From Siphonodentalium dalli (Eukaryota; Mollusca; Scaphopoda; Gadilida; Siphonodentaliidae), in contig CP136069.1 of the NCBI GenBank assembly GCA_032622095.1, positions 100,098,278 to 100,162,277 of the forward strand: a stretch of 64,000 nucleotides of DNA, in the 5' to 3' direction. The translations under genes and the position numbers were made by a program. This document shows positions 12,129 through 23,656 of the stretch, piece after piece (positions within the stretch are counted from its first letter, which is position 1; the number at the start of each line of letters is the position of its first letter). The notes below the pieces were generated by a model. It had not been told where the DNA came from. It ran no database searches and saw only the letters and a program-made list of their open reading frames with translations.

Positions 12129-12655
12129 TTTTATGTTTACCCATACCATAGTATGGTAAACATAGTGTCGTTGCCCGGATTGACCACTCGTCGTTAGTCC
12201 GTCCGTCCGTCCGTCTGTCTGTCTGTAGACACTTTACGCATGGTGCGATAACTGAAATATTTTCTATCTGATCGGAACCAAATTTTGTATATGAATTTCT
12301 CAGCACCAAATACAGATCGAGTTCGAATTACGGAGTTATGGCCCTTTTTCAACTTAGAATTTATGCATGCTGCCATAACTCAAAAAGAAATTATCTGACC
12401 ATAACCAAATTTGGTATGTGAGTTGCTCAACCCAAAATACATATCGAGTTCGAATATGGGTTTGATTCGATATTTATTGATGGAATTATGGCTCTTTGAC
12501 ATAGAATTCATGAATGCTTCGATAAATCAACAATTTTTCAACTGATGGGAACCAAATTTTGTATGTGAGTTTCTCAACTCAAAATACAGATCGAGTTCGA
12601 ATATGGGTTTGATCCGGTACTTTTTACTGGAGTTATGGCCCTTTGATTATTTTAT
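12129..12655 (+). mobile_element. HINE-1 fragment (head and core)
   Basis: The head is ATGTTTACCCATACCATAG (12136), with its inverted half, a CCGT/CTGT tract (12196-12228) and about three core units with 'gatcgagttcgaatatggg'. The 3' hairpin is missing, so the copy is truncated near 12655. Confidence 0.7.
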
Positions 12656-13222
12656 TCATCGCTAAAATATATCAAAGATACACAGGTGGCACTGTCTAGA
12701 TAGTATCTAATAAATCAGGTTCAGGATGCTATGAAGTTGTCTTCTCACACAGAGATAGTATTCAGTTACAATACCATGAAGTTGGTTCTCTCTTGTATTG
12801 AGTTAATTAACTGCTAGGAGATGTGTTGGCTGTATCAGATATACTTTATACTCTATAAGTATCTCTGGCCATATCATAGGTGGAATGTTTATACTATTAT
12901 ATTTTATATGCATGGTTATTTAAATTTCATCTTAAAGGCATAATCTGGTTTCATTGTTTAATAGCATTACCATTGGAATTTTGTTGGTTGCATGGGAAGA
13001 CAACTTTGGTTTTCAAAGTTTTAAAAACTTGAGAGCTCTGTATCAGTCTATGGGAACAAAATAATTGTTCATAACACTTTTAGTACTGTAGGTCTAGTTT
13101 GTTTTATCTACCGTATATATTAATGGAAAGCTTTTTCGACATTGATTTCAATTGATTACATATGTGAATTGAAAAATTAAAGGGGCACGCCAGGTTTGAT
13201 GTATTTTTCCTGTACTCTGCAT
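12656..13222. other. Unassigned intron sequence
   Basis: AT-rich sequence with no coding or terminal-repeat signal that I can support. Confidence 0.4.
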
Positions 13223-15409
13223 GAGATAAAACTTTTTATGTGTACCTATACTATAGTATGGTACACATAGCGCCAATGTCCGGATTGACCACTCGTCTGT
13301 CCGTCCATCTATATCTGTCTGTCTGTCAGACACTTTAGGTATAATGCGATAACTCTAACATTTTCTATTTGATCGGAACCAAATTTTGTATATAGGTTTC
13401 TCATCCCAAAATACAGTTCGAGTTTGAATATGGGTATTTATATTAAAGGAGTTATGACCCTTCTTCTTTTTTTTTAAATTTGGATTTTTCATATTTTTTT
13501 AGATTGAATTTCCTCGCTCAATTTAACATACCGTACTGACCCGCGTTTATGCCCAGGGGGGCCTTTGTTTTATTTGAGCTCAAAAATCCAAGTGGGCTTA
13601 AACTCGGATATGGCCCTTTGCAAAAATGCAAACCAAAAATCCTAAGAAATCGGGACAGTAAAATGAAAGCCGATCTGACGCCGATTATTTGGGAATTTTT
13701 TCAATTAAATGTGAATATTAAAATATTATAATAACACTTTTAAGTCTTGTAGTTTTATTGGACAACATTCCCATGTTAAAATGACACTATTATGTAAGTA
13801 CATGTAGTCTTGACTGACAAGCCGTCTTGTTCCCAAAGTGTATGCTTGGAGTCAGGAATGCCCTGGTTATTATGTAAGCGGCAATGTGGGTTATCTATAG
13901 TCTGACTATAGTTTATATCAATGTTCCGATTTAATCCGATTAGGACTGATTAGGAAAACAATATGCCCGGCGCTTTATTCGTCATCGTTGTCTACATACA
14001 TGGCGACTAATTGCATGTTTAACAAAAGCCAGTGAGAGTAATTATTTAACAGCACTGACAAGGCAGTTGTATTTCTACTAAAACGGCATTCTGAACTCCT
14101 CGACCTGTGACCTCTGGGGGCAAACGGTGACGGAATCTGACGAGGTTTGCCGAATGCTAAAACGTATAAAAAACGTATACAAAAGCACGTGTTTGAATAT
14201 TTTGGTTTCGAGTGAATAAAGTTGACGCAGTTTGGAAGACATTTTTGTTAATTGACAAGTTCCCCCTTCTGCTCCATTATGATACCCACTGTGTGTTTAC
14301 ATAACCAAGAGGCCAGTTCTTTGTGTTTGGCCACATGTAGGAACACATAGGTCTACGTTGTCACTGAACACGAAAAATATGTTTTTACAGTACCGGTACT
14401 GTAGTTGGAACAGGTGCGCTTTGATTAAACTTAAAAGTATTGCACGCTGTTAGCAAGTGGGTTCTATTGTATTTTATGTCTGTTAAACGTTTGGTTTCCC
14501 CAGGGAAGTATAATTGAATAAAGAAATGTGAATTTAAGATTCACTTTATTTTATTTCATTTAATATTATCACTTACCTACGAATTATAACTTTCCATTTT
14601 TCGTGGCATTCTCGCCGTCACCGATCGTTTGTGAATTATTTATTTGGGGAGTATCATTAACAAATACTTACTTACCACTGCTGAAATTGAACAAAATTTG
14701 GGGTGGGCTTAAACACGAATATACCCCTGTGCATGGAATTTGGCCAAAATATATGGGTGGGCTTAAACACGGGCATGGGCTTTGAACCGGGTCAGTACGG
14801 TAAACAAATACCGGGTTTAAAAAACTTTTATAATAATAAAAAAATTATTTAATTAAAAAAAAAAAAAATTCATTGACACTAATTTGTTCCATTATAAGGT
14901 GTGATGTCCTGTATTGAAAATGTGAAGATTTTATTGCAATAGTTGCATGTAATATAATGATATCAATAAATTGCCATGTGAACATCCAATATCCAGAGTA
15001 TGAGAATACCTTTAATAGATGTCATTCCAAGCAAAATCTGTTATTAATTGAGTGATGACATATGTTACATAGCTCTAGGGGGTGGTTGTATGAAGGTAAA
15101 GATGAACAACCTGCTGGCTGGATAATTGTTTATCCTATCTGTCAAATTTATTAATGGCTAAACAATTGGATCTCACCGTGAGAGGTCCTTGTGTGAATAG
15201 GGACAGAGTTATGAGATTTAAAACGACTCCTCCCCCACCCCAATTACTTTAACCCCTTCTTAAGACAAATTATTTGACCTTTTGAATTTAAGTTAGGTAC
15301 TGACATATGTATTACTGTGATCATATCTTTGACCAATTATCAGTTATAGCTAATCGCTATCGCCAAGGTATGGGTTAAACATCTGCCGATCGTGATCGGC
15401 CTCTCGTTT
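13223..15409 (+). mobile_element. HINE-1 family element, long variant with nested insertion
   Basis: The head is ATGTGTACCTATACTATAG (13239), followed by its inverted half, a short CCGT/CTGT tract and core repeats. The tail (14880-15409) matches 1500-3033 nearly word for word and ends with the inverse of the head, the hairpin GCCGATC-GT-GATCGGC and CTCTCGTT. A 1,270 bp inverted-repeat element (13531-14800) interrupts it. Confidence 0.75.
13531..14800 (+). mobile_element. TA-flanked inverted-repeat element (1,270 bp)
   Basis: The ends are CCGTACTGACCCG and CGGGTCAGTACGG, a perfect 13 bp inverted repeat, flanked by TA on both sides (13529-13530, 14801-14802). Sub-terminal 'gtgggcttaaac' motifs occur near both ends (13591, 14704, 14757). 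The surrounding HINE-1 text resumes across it, compared with 1408-1425. TA duplication suggests a Tc1/mariner-like or similar superfamily. No transposase is visible. Confidence 0.75.
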
Positions 15410-15790
15410 AACTCCCCTGAGACAAAGTCTCAGGTGGAGCTAAGTCATCACCCATCGTCTTGACATCAACAATTCTTTGAACATCTCCAGATCCATAGGA
15501 CCGAATGGGTTCATAATTGGTGTGGATGTTCCCTGGGTGACTGGTATTCAGATTTGTTCAAATAAGGTCACTGGGTCAGAAAGTTGCGAAGCCAGGGCCA
15601 TAACTCTTTCCCTCCACAGTAATTCTTAAAACGACTTCTCATGTACCATCGGGCCGAATGGGTTCATATTTGGTATGAAGGGTTCTTGGGTGAATGGGGT
15701 TCAGATTTGTTTAAATGGGGTTACTGGGTCAAATATTTGTGCAGCCAGGGACATAAAAAAAAAAAAAAAGAGGGATTCACAGCTATGAAA
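15410..15790 (+). mobile_element. HINE-2 fragment
   Basis: The head TTTAACTCCCCTGAGACAAA starts at the 3' terminus of the preceding HINE-1 copy. Two core units follow (15480-15760). The hairpin CTGAGACaaaGTCTCAG is well preserved. It ends in an A tract. Confidence 0.6.
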
Positions 15791-16145
15791 AAAAAAAATA
15801 CTCTCATCCATGAGATGAACATAAATCAATTACCAGAGGCTACAGCCCATACCAATCAATCATGAAATATTTTGTGAACCATGATAATGACATGAAGATG
15901 CGAATGAGTATTTTTGGGGATATTCGTTAAAAATATGGCTGCTCGTTTTGATTATAAAAATTAAGTCAATTGGTACATTTAAATTAAGTGTGGCTTCAGA
16001 CAGCAATGATTTAATCAAGAGCTATTGTCTTGTTTCTATCGTATTTTATTCCTGATAATGGCAATGGTTGATCGGCATACATGGGTTGGTACTTAAAAGT
16101 GCAGTTTGTTCGGCGTGCACTAATTGTTATCCAACTCTTTTCCAG

Positions 16146-16642
16146 AGTCAGTTGGACAAATGTCTGTGATAACTCCTCCTTCGCAGCAGTCAGCGGTAAC
16201 TCAGAGTGTGGCTGTACCTCCAGCCAACGCATGGGCTAAACCCATTACATTCAGTGTGGCACCTACTCCAATGAGTACAAGCGGTGAGCAGAAAGGAGAC
16301 AAAGGTGATCAACATGACAGTGGAATTGACGGTTGTGATCAGCCAAATTCGGCCACATCATCTACAAGGAGCTCCCCTAGTGCAGAAACCAAAATCAACA
16401 GGACCGACAAGAATCTATCAAAAATTGTGCCAAAGGATCAAGCTCCAAAACCACAGAGGCAACCGAAATCCAATAGAGTTGGTGAAAAGATTGCAACAGT
16501 AAAAGATACCTCATATAATAAATCAGATCCGAATAGAGCAATAAAGATGCCTGACATCGCCAAAGAAAAGGTGTCCAAAGTTGTCATAGAGAAGCCTTCA
16601 CCAATAGACTTCCCAGCAAGCTTCAAGGAGCCATTGTTTCAG
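16146..16642 (+). CDS. prrc2: PRRC2-like protein, exon C (largest exon here)
   Basis: The acceptor is 'actcttttccag' and the donor is 'gtgaga'. Two bases complete the Glu codon begun in exon B; the exon ends in phase 0 at a Gln codon. The 165-residue segment contains ANAWAKPITFSV, then KGDQHDSGIDGCDQ, then SATSSTRSSPSAETK, then a Lys/Pro-rich linker and a C-terminal block IDFPASFKEPLFQ. In PRRC2 proteins a 'W.K..T.F' segment is followed by 'GDSGVD(L)' and a 'SATSS.RSSP' serine block, the same order as here. The sequence is low complexity and probably disordered. All three neighbouring reading frames are shadows. Confidence 0.9.
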
Positions 16643-16765
16643 GTGAGATCAGTACTTTCCTCTTCGTTCACCAACCGGCTACCATCTTCTAGTGTGGTGG
16701 TGTATTATTCTCTCGAAACAAATTTTTTCAGGAACATATTCCAATTTTGATTTAAAATCTACTGC

Positions 16766-16832
16766 TTTGTGTACCATACCATGTATGGTACTCATAATGC
16801 CGATGTCTGGATCAACCATCCATTGTTCATCC
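16766..16832 (+). mobile_element. HINE-1 head fragment
   Basis: 'gtgtaccataccatgtatggtac' followed by 'gccgatgtctggatcaacc' is a diverged HINE-1 head. The core that should follow it may be the segment starting at 25188, in which case the retrotransposon between them split one HINE-1 copy. Confidence 0.5.
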
Positions 16833-17672
16833 AGATATGCTTTATTCTCTCATCCAAATAAACACATGGAAATTACATGTAACGGATATTGAGAAACAGA
16901 GTTATATACAATAGTCATATAGTATGATTATAATACAAAAGATAATATATACATGTAACCCCGGATCTATAGCAGGTTGGGTTTAATAACCCTCATTAGT
17001 TGTCAGAAACCGCTACCAGCGTATCAGCTGAGACGAGTAAGACTGCACCGCGCATTTTCCGAATCTGCAAGACTACTCGGGCCTGTTTGTGTTCGTAAAT
17101 AGAACTGAACCAGGAAGTAATATTTTCGTCATACACGTGCTGTGTATTTTCTAGTATCAGAAGAATATGTCTAAGTAGTAGTCAATTAACGTCAAAGGTT
17201 GCTCGCAATATATGTAAAACAGGTCGATAATTCCCTATTACTATATATCTATTGAGCTTGTAGTGGCTGTAATTAAAGGTGAAACTTGTAATTCATTTTA
17301 AATTTTATTCCATTACTAAAATTGAGAATGTCTGAAGAATACGATTGGTCAAGTCTCTGTTAGATTTTTTGTTGTATTTGCTATAATCGTCTGCTGACGT
17401 ATATATTAAGTATGGTGGTCGGTTATATTATAGTTCGATGGTTACACGATATCACAATATCAATATTATAACATATTTATGGTTATAATGATATAAAAAA
17501 CATACATGTAGATGATGATCACTCTAACAATTTGTTTGCAGTTTCAATCTTGTTAACTGACAGGCATGCCCAGGTGGTAAATTTAATAATCAGCTTGGTG
17601 CTATCCATGGTGTTTGAATTCACTACCCGTGCATGATTGTGAATGATGGATGTGAATGATTGGAATATGTTA
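16833..17672. other. Unassigned; may include the retrotransposon 3' untranslated region
   Basis: No coding signal is seen. The part nearest 17672 lies directly 3' of the antisense reverse-transcriptase frame and contains short 'gaatgattg/gaatgatgg' repeats (17640-17665), as expected for a LINE 3' region. No poly-A tail could be placed with confidence. Confidence 0.4.
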
Positions 17673-19908
17673 TCAAATGAGTGTCTTTGTGATGAGTCTA
17701 ATAAACGAGCAGAGTCTAAGAAGGGACGGGGGATCTTTCATATTAAGAATTTCGTCTATCGATGACGTTACATCTGCTTTCATAATATATCTATGATTTA
17801 AAAAACGTTTTCTTGAGTCTTTAAAGGATTCGCATTCTAATAGATAATGTATTTCATCACCTAGACTTCGAGTATGACATAGTGGGCATAATCTATCCGG
17901 TAGGTCCTTATAACTCCAGCGACCTTTTTCTATTGGTAGCTGGTGATTACATGTGCGAAATCTGCATAGAGTTATCCAATTTTTAGTGTCAAGGATATTT
18001 AGATAGTCTTCAAACTGTATATCATGTTTAAACATTCTATAAATTTTTCCCCTGCTACCAGCTGTGTTTATATCAGCTTTCCATGTATCACGGAATCTGC
18101 TGATAAGACAACACTTTATATAAGAAATTAGTTCGTCACTACTGATGATTTTATCCAACTTCATTAGATGGGACTGACCGCAATCTGTTAAGATTTTACA
18201 AATTTTGTTTATCCAGTGAAAATTTATGTCTGGCTGCTCATTGAGCTTCAATGCTAATAAATATAAGATTTTACAGTATCTATTAGAGTTCATATTGACC
18301 ACTTTGAACCAGTACTTTATCAATCGCAAATTGATTAATATATCAATTGGTACCCTACCACTTTCTCCGTATATCATATAATTACATGTAGATGGTTTTA
18401 ATTGGAGAACATGCTTACAAATTTTTTTATGTATGTTCTCAAATATGTCATTTTTGCCGGTACCCCAAATCTCGCATCCATAAGAAATTATGGGAACAAC
18501 TTGTGCATCAAACAGATCAAATTGATTTTTAATTGAAAGGCAGTGTAATCTTGCTTTAGTGATTATCGAATACATGGCCTTAGTGGCTTTGTCAGCAAGG
18601 ACTTTTTTTGCTTCAGAGTATGAACCAGACTTGGTATGTGTAATTCCAAGATAGTTAAATTTTTTTACAACATCAATTGGATTGCCATTGTAAAAAAAAA
18701 TTCTGTTTTTTGGGAGGCTTCGTTTGGATATAAGCATGATTTTAGTCTTTGTTGCATTAACTGTCAGTTTCCACGTTTTGCAGTAATTATGAAAAATATT
18801 CAATGCGTTTTGTAATTTTGCGGGGGTTTCAGCCATGAGAACGGTGTCATCTGCATATAGAACTATGAACAGTTTCATGTAAATATTCAGATGATTTTTA
18901 ACTTCATTGGATAGTTTTGGTAAACCGATAGCTCCCGAGGACTCTAAGTAGTCTTCTAGGTCATTTAGATATAATGTAAAAAGTATAGGTGAGAGATTTC
19001 GCCTTGACGGACACCAGATAAACACGGGAAGTAGTTTGATTGTATTTTCCCCAATTGCACTCTGGACTTAATATTTAGGTACATACTGCGTATAACTTTG
19101 TAAATTTTGCCGTTTATATTATTTAGCAATAGTTTGTGCCATAACCCTTGTCTCCATACTTTGTCAAACGCTTTCTCAAAATCTATGAATGCACAGTATA
19201 AGCTTCTGTTTAGTGCCCTAGTAGTTTGGGTCAGCATATGGAGAACAAACATATTATCAACAGTGGAATATTTTTTTCTAAAGCCTGATTGATTTTCATT
19301 TATAATTTCTTTTTCTTCTAGGTATGTATTAATTCTGTTTGTCAAGATTTTTGTAAATAATTTTCCAAGACAACTTAGTAAGGTAATTGGCCTATAATTT
19401 TTGGGATCGCTAGTGTCGCCTTTGTTTTTAAATAAGGGTATAATAGTGCCTATTCCCCAGGAGTCAGGAACACAACCAGAGTCTAGGACTAGATTAAAAA
19501 GTTTACAGTATATATTTAATAGCGCACCAGTTGAGGCTTTTATATATTCGTTCAAAATTCCATCAGTTCCGGGGGATTTGTTGTTACTGAGGTTCGAGAC
19601 TGCAGTGGTTTTTTCCTCGCATGTAATTGGTCTATTTATTTGATCATTTCCTTTGTAATTTGTGTCCTTAATTTTTAAATTAGGGTTATCTTCATATGAT
19701 GTAGCATTTATTTCTCGAAAATGGTTCTCCAATTCACTTATTTTTAGCTTATTACATGTTACTCTGCTTTTCTTGTTCAGAGTACTCCAAAATAGTTTTG
19801 CATTACCTTTTTTTAGTTTATTCATTTCACGCGATACCTTTTCCCTGTGTACTTTCATCGCATTGTCCAATACGAGTTTATATTTTTTACATTCCTCGCG
19901 CATTACAT
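17673..19908 (-). pseudogene. Reverse transcriptase part of the LINE, one frameshift
   Basis: The upstream frame (to about 18990) has the RT blocks GTIIPLFKNKGD, NYRPITLLSCLGKLFTKI, FIDFEKAFDKVW and SGVRQGE. The downstream frame resumes at NLSPILFTLYLNDLE and contains the catalytic YADDTVLM, with YADD at residues 57-60 of that frame. Further on is a C-terminal zinc-knuckle-like segment CPLCHTRSLGDEIHYLLEC. The break lies between GVRQGE and NLSP (about 18990-19010) and is a single frameshift. The catalytic residues are intact. The N-terminal end in this piece (NVMREECKK) joins in frame to the endonuclease piece once the HINE-1 insertion is removed. Confidence 0.92.
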
Positions 19909-19984
19909 TTTTATGTTTACCCATACCATAGTATGGTAAACATAGTGTCGTTGCCCGGATTGACCACTCGTCGTTCGTCCGTCC

Positions 19985-20019
<35 letters not shown>

Positions 20020-22233
20020 CGTAGACACTTTACGAGTAATGCGATAACTCAAACATTTTCTTTCCAATCGAAACCAAATTTTGTGTATGGGTTTCTCAGC
20101 CCAAAATACAGATCGAGTTCGAATTTGGGTTTGATCCGAGATTTTGTTACAGAGTTATGGCCCTTTTTCAACTTAGAATTCACGCATTCTGCCATAACTC
20201 AAACATTTTTTATCTGATTGGAACCAAATTTGGTATGTGAGTTTCACAGCCAAAAATACAGATCGAGTTCGATGGGTTTGATCCGATTTATTTTAAAGGA
20301 GTTATGACCCTTTTTTCGAAAATAAAATAAATTAAAAAAAAATCCGATGCTCTAACCGAAATATTTTTTTGTCCGATTGTGTTCATATTTGATATGTAGG
20401 TTTATGATGACACACCCCTCACCTGTATAGTTTTTGGTATTGATTGGTTGATCAGTTTAGAAAATAATTAACCCTTTACACACATGCTATCCAATGCAAT
20501 AAGTTGAACATATTTCTTCTGATCTGCCTCATATTTCTTACCTAGGTTTTTCTTAGCACGTTCTTCATCTGTATGGTTTTTGGTATTGTTTAATTAACCC
20601 TTTTCACTCTTATGTTTACTTAGAATTCACCCAAGCTGCTATGACTCAAAACATTTTTCATCTGATCAACACAAAATTTGGTATATGAATTTATCACCCC
20701 TAAATACAGATCGAGTTCGAATATGGGTTTGATCCGATATATTTTAACAGAGTTATGACCCTTTATAATTCAAGTAATTACTGCTGGGAATTTGAAGAGA
20801 ACATATATCCCACAGCAATGTGTGTTATTGAGAATGAGTTAATTATCACTATGACATTAGATACTACATGCTATAAAGCATGATAGTGGTACCACTGGCT
20901 GGCTGGACTTGTTATCATAATTATGTCAAACTGTGATTGATTACTCACTCTCTGGTGGAGTTCTGCTTTCTGTGCAATATGAAGTTAACCCCTTTGTTGA
21001 AACAGGTTTATTACATTAGCTATATGCACACACTATATGACACCTATTCTAAAATAATAAATTGGAATAGTCCATTGTTACTTTGTACCGCTATTCTCAA
21101 AGTAATTGACCAGAAAAACGGGGTGATACCCCGGTCATGACCGCGGTGATACCGGTAATAAACGGTAGCGGTATCGAGGCGGTCATGGCGGTGGAGTTAC
21201 GGTATTGGGCGATAATGATACAGCGGTCTTTTAGCGGGCACCGCATTAATTTTGTTGAATACCGCAGTGATTTTCATGGAACTCTTTGAGGGGAGGTATT
21301 TACTCACACATACTTGTTCGCGTTAACAAGCGGTATCAGTACCGCGGTATTGGAGGATACCGCGGTATAGTACCGCCATATTAACGGGGTGACACCACGT
21401 TATTGGTGGTCAATTACTTTAAGTATAGCGGTAGTGTTGTTTTACAGACATTGTTCTTTACAAACACTGTTGTCTTATCTTAGACAAAAATTTATCCACA
21501 CATTCCTTAGTTCCATAACATGTCATTGAAAATGATTAACCCTCTCCACACATATGGTTTTGATGCTTTTCATTTAATCATTCTCCTATGTTATGTCCAG
21601 GTTGATGGTGATCCACTTTTGATTTGCATGGATTTGGGATTAAAATTAAACCATTCCATAGACACATATTATGCGATAGACAGATATAATATTATCCCTT
21701 TCACTTTGAGCCAGGTTCACCAATTGAATATTCATCATTAGAGGAAATGTCTTATTTTGAAATTCCCTCAATTGCATTTGGGCTCCAGGATAATATTAAT
21801 GGTGCTGGTATTCTTGAGACTGACTTATTGTATGGGGTTCTAAATCCAATGACATGCTTTTCATAGACTATTTTGTGTTTATCAGTTCATTAGTTTGGGT
21901 AAGATTAACCCCATTCTATCCGATTTGATAACTCAAATATTTCCATTGATTATGTTTATAGTTCTTGGCATAGTTGACGATAACACACCCCTAACCTGCA
22001 TAGTGAGGGTCATTTGGTTTATTTGCTTAAAAATATTAACATCCTCCACCAATCCTGTTGACACAATGTGATAACTAAATATTTTTCACACGATCACTAT
22101 ATAAAGTGTGAATTGTTGAAACTTTTGCACTCATGAAAAGGTTGGTGTAAGGATTTATAAAATTTATAAAAATAGCTAATCGCTATCGCCAAGGTATGGG
22201 TTAAACATCTGCCGATCGTGATCGGCCTCTCGT
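19909..22233 (+). mobile_element. HINE-1 element inserted between two T's of the LINE coding region
   Basis: The head ATGTTTACCCATACCATAG, a CCGT/CTGT tract (19977-20022), core units and a tail ending in the inverse of the head plus the hairpin GCCGATC-GT-GATCGGC and CTCTCGT are all present. Left of it the LINE reads 'cgcattacat' and right of it 'tagagtaatc'. Joining these gives the codons S-N-V-M-R in one frame (minus strand). The insertion is therefore exactly between T and T with no target duplication, as reported for Helentron-type elements. A 350 bp inverted-repeat element is nested within it. Confidence 0.88.
21086..21433 (+). mobile_element. TA-flanked MITE with long inverted repeats
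   Basis: The left end TACCGCTATTCTCAAAGTAA and the right end, inverted, TACCGCTATACTTAAAGTAA agree over nearly 30 bp, continuing into 'ttgacca'. The interior is rich in 'ccgcggta' and 'accggta' palindromes. It sits in the HINE-1 copy, which sits in the LINE, which sits in the host intron. The TA ends suggest a Tc1/mariner-like target. Confidence 0.7.
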
Positions 22234-23656
22234 TAGAGTAATCATTTTGTCTTAATTTATTATTTCTTTGTGATTTTCTGTATTCCTTTCTGGCCAGTTT
22301 ACATGCCAAATTAAACCAGGGCTTACCACGTGTATTTATCTTTTTTTTATTTAATTTACATACCGGGACTCCGAAAGTTTTATTCGCCGAATTATTTATA
22401 GCTCCTGTTATTTTTGATACTATGCTATTTATTTCATTAATACTTGCGTCAGTTTCATATTTATCAATGGTCTGTTTTATGACATTAATTTCTTCGTCAT
22501 CAAGATTATATTTAAATTCACTTAATTTAGTTGTATCCCATCTGGGTCTAGCTGCCCCTGCATTAGATTCATGTGTACTTTTTGTCTGCACGTGCTGATT
22601 TATTACTATTTCGGTTGTTAATGGCTTGTGAACATCTGAGAAAAGTTTATTTAGTTCCCCTACTGTGAAGTTATTTAATATAAATAGCATTGCAAGAGAA
22701 CTTATGGTATAATCAATTGTTGAGGCATCGCCACAAGTAAGTTTTCCTATCATGGAATCATTTCCCATACGGCCATTTATAATAATCATGTCATTTTGTT
22801 GACAAAGGGAAATCAGTTTGCGACCATAGCTATTTACTGTTTTATCAGTGTTAAATCTTTTTTTGGTGAGGCCAGCTTTTTCGATTTCTGATTCAACATT
22901 TTGGTTATCATACAGGTAGCTGTCAAAATCTGCATGTTTGTTCTTGGTGAATTGGATGTAGTCTAAAATCTCCGCTGTACGTGCATTAAAATCCCCGGTA
23001 ATAAGTATAGTCTCACTTCTTTGTCTCATATTCAGGATTTCTGCAGTTACTTCAAACGCGGCGTCTGATGTGTATTTGGAACCATCTGGTGGGATGTATA
23101 AAGCACCTATGATAATAGCATCTCTCCGATTATTCAGTTTTAGTTCTACCCAGTGAATAAAAGTACACTTTGTATTTATGATGCTTGCTAATGATTCTAA
23201 TCTATCACTAATACCTATGGCAATTCCTCCAGATTTCACCCGCGAAAGTTTCATTCTGTTTTTCATATATAATTTGAATCCCTGTAAAGTTATTTGGTCG
23301 CAATTATCTGTTTTGGTTTCTGACAGACAAAGAATGTCATGATTGTTGCAAAGTTCTTGGAATTCTGGGTAATTTACTCTTGCTCTCAGTCCACAAACAT
23401 TGAGAGTAAGTATACTGAACTTTGTTTTGAGATTTAAGCTTTCTGATGCTTTGCCATTTTCATTAGGATTTAGAAGGTTGGGCGTGTCTGTAGCGACACT
23501 ACACTCCACATTACGTGTATTCGGATATAGTAAAATTCGATCACGTATTTCATTATACTCTATGTCGTCTGTTTTTATTTGCCACTTTAAGACTGGAGTT
23601 GGCATTTCCGTGTACTGGTAGTACGGAGTAATATCCATCCTTAGCATCATGATCAT
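22234..23656 (-). pseudogene. Endonuclease (EEP family) part of the LINE
   Basis: The open frame holds the endonuclease blocks FSILTLNVCGLR, DILCLSETKTD, SGGIAIGIS, GALYIPPDG, LITGDFNAR and SDVHKPL. These are the usual L1/jockey-type nicking endonuclease motifs; the last, normally SDHxP, has an extra residue (SDVHKPL). Low-coordinate codons past about 22234 belong to the inserted HINE-1, so the reading frame's apparent C-terminus (ERPITIGRC...) is artefactual. At the N-terminal side a frameshift near 23600-23650 separates it from the Asn/Asp-rich linker. Its role was target-site nicking for target-primed reverse transcription. Confidence 0.9.
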
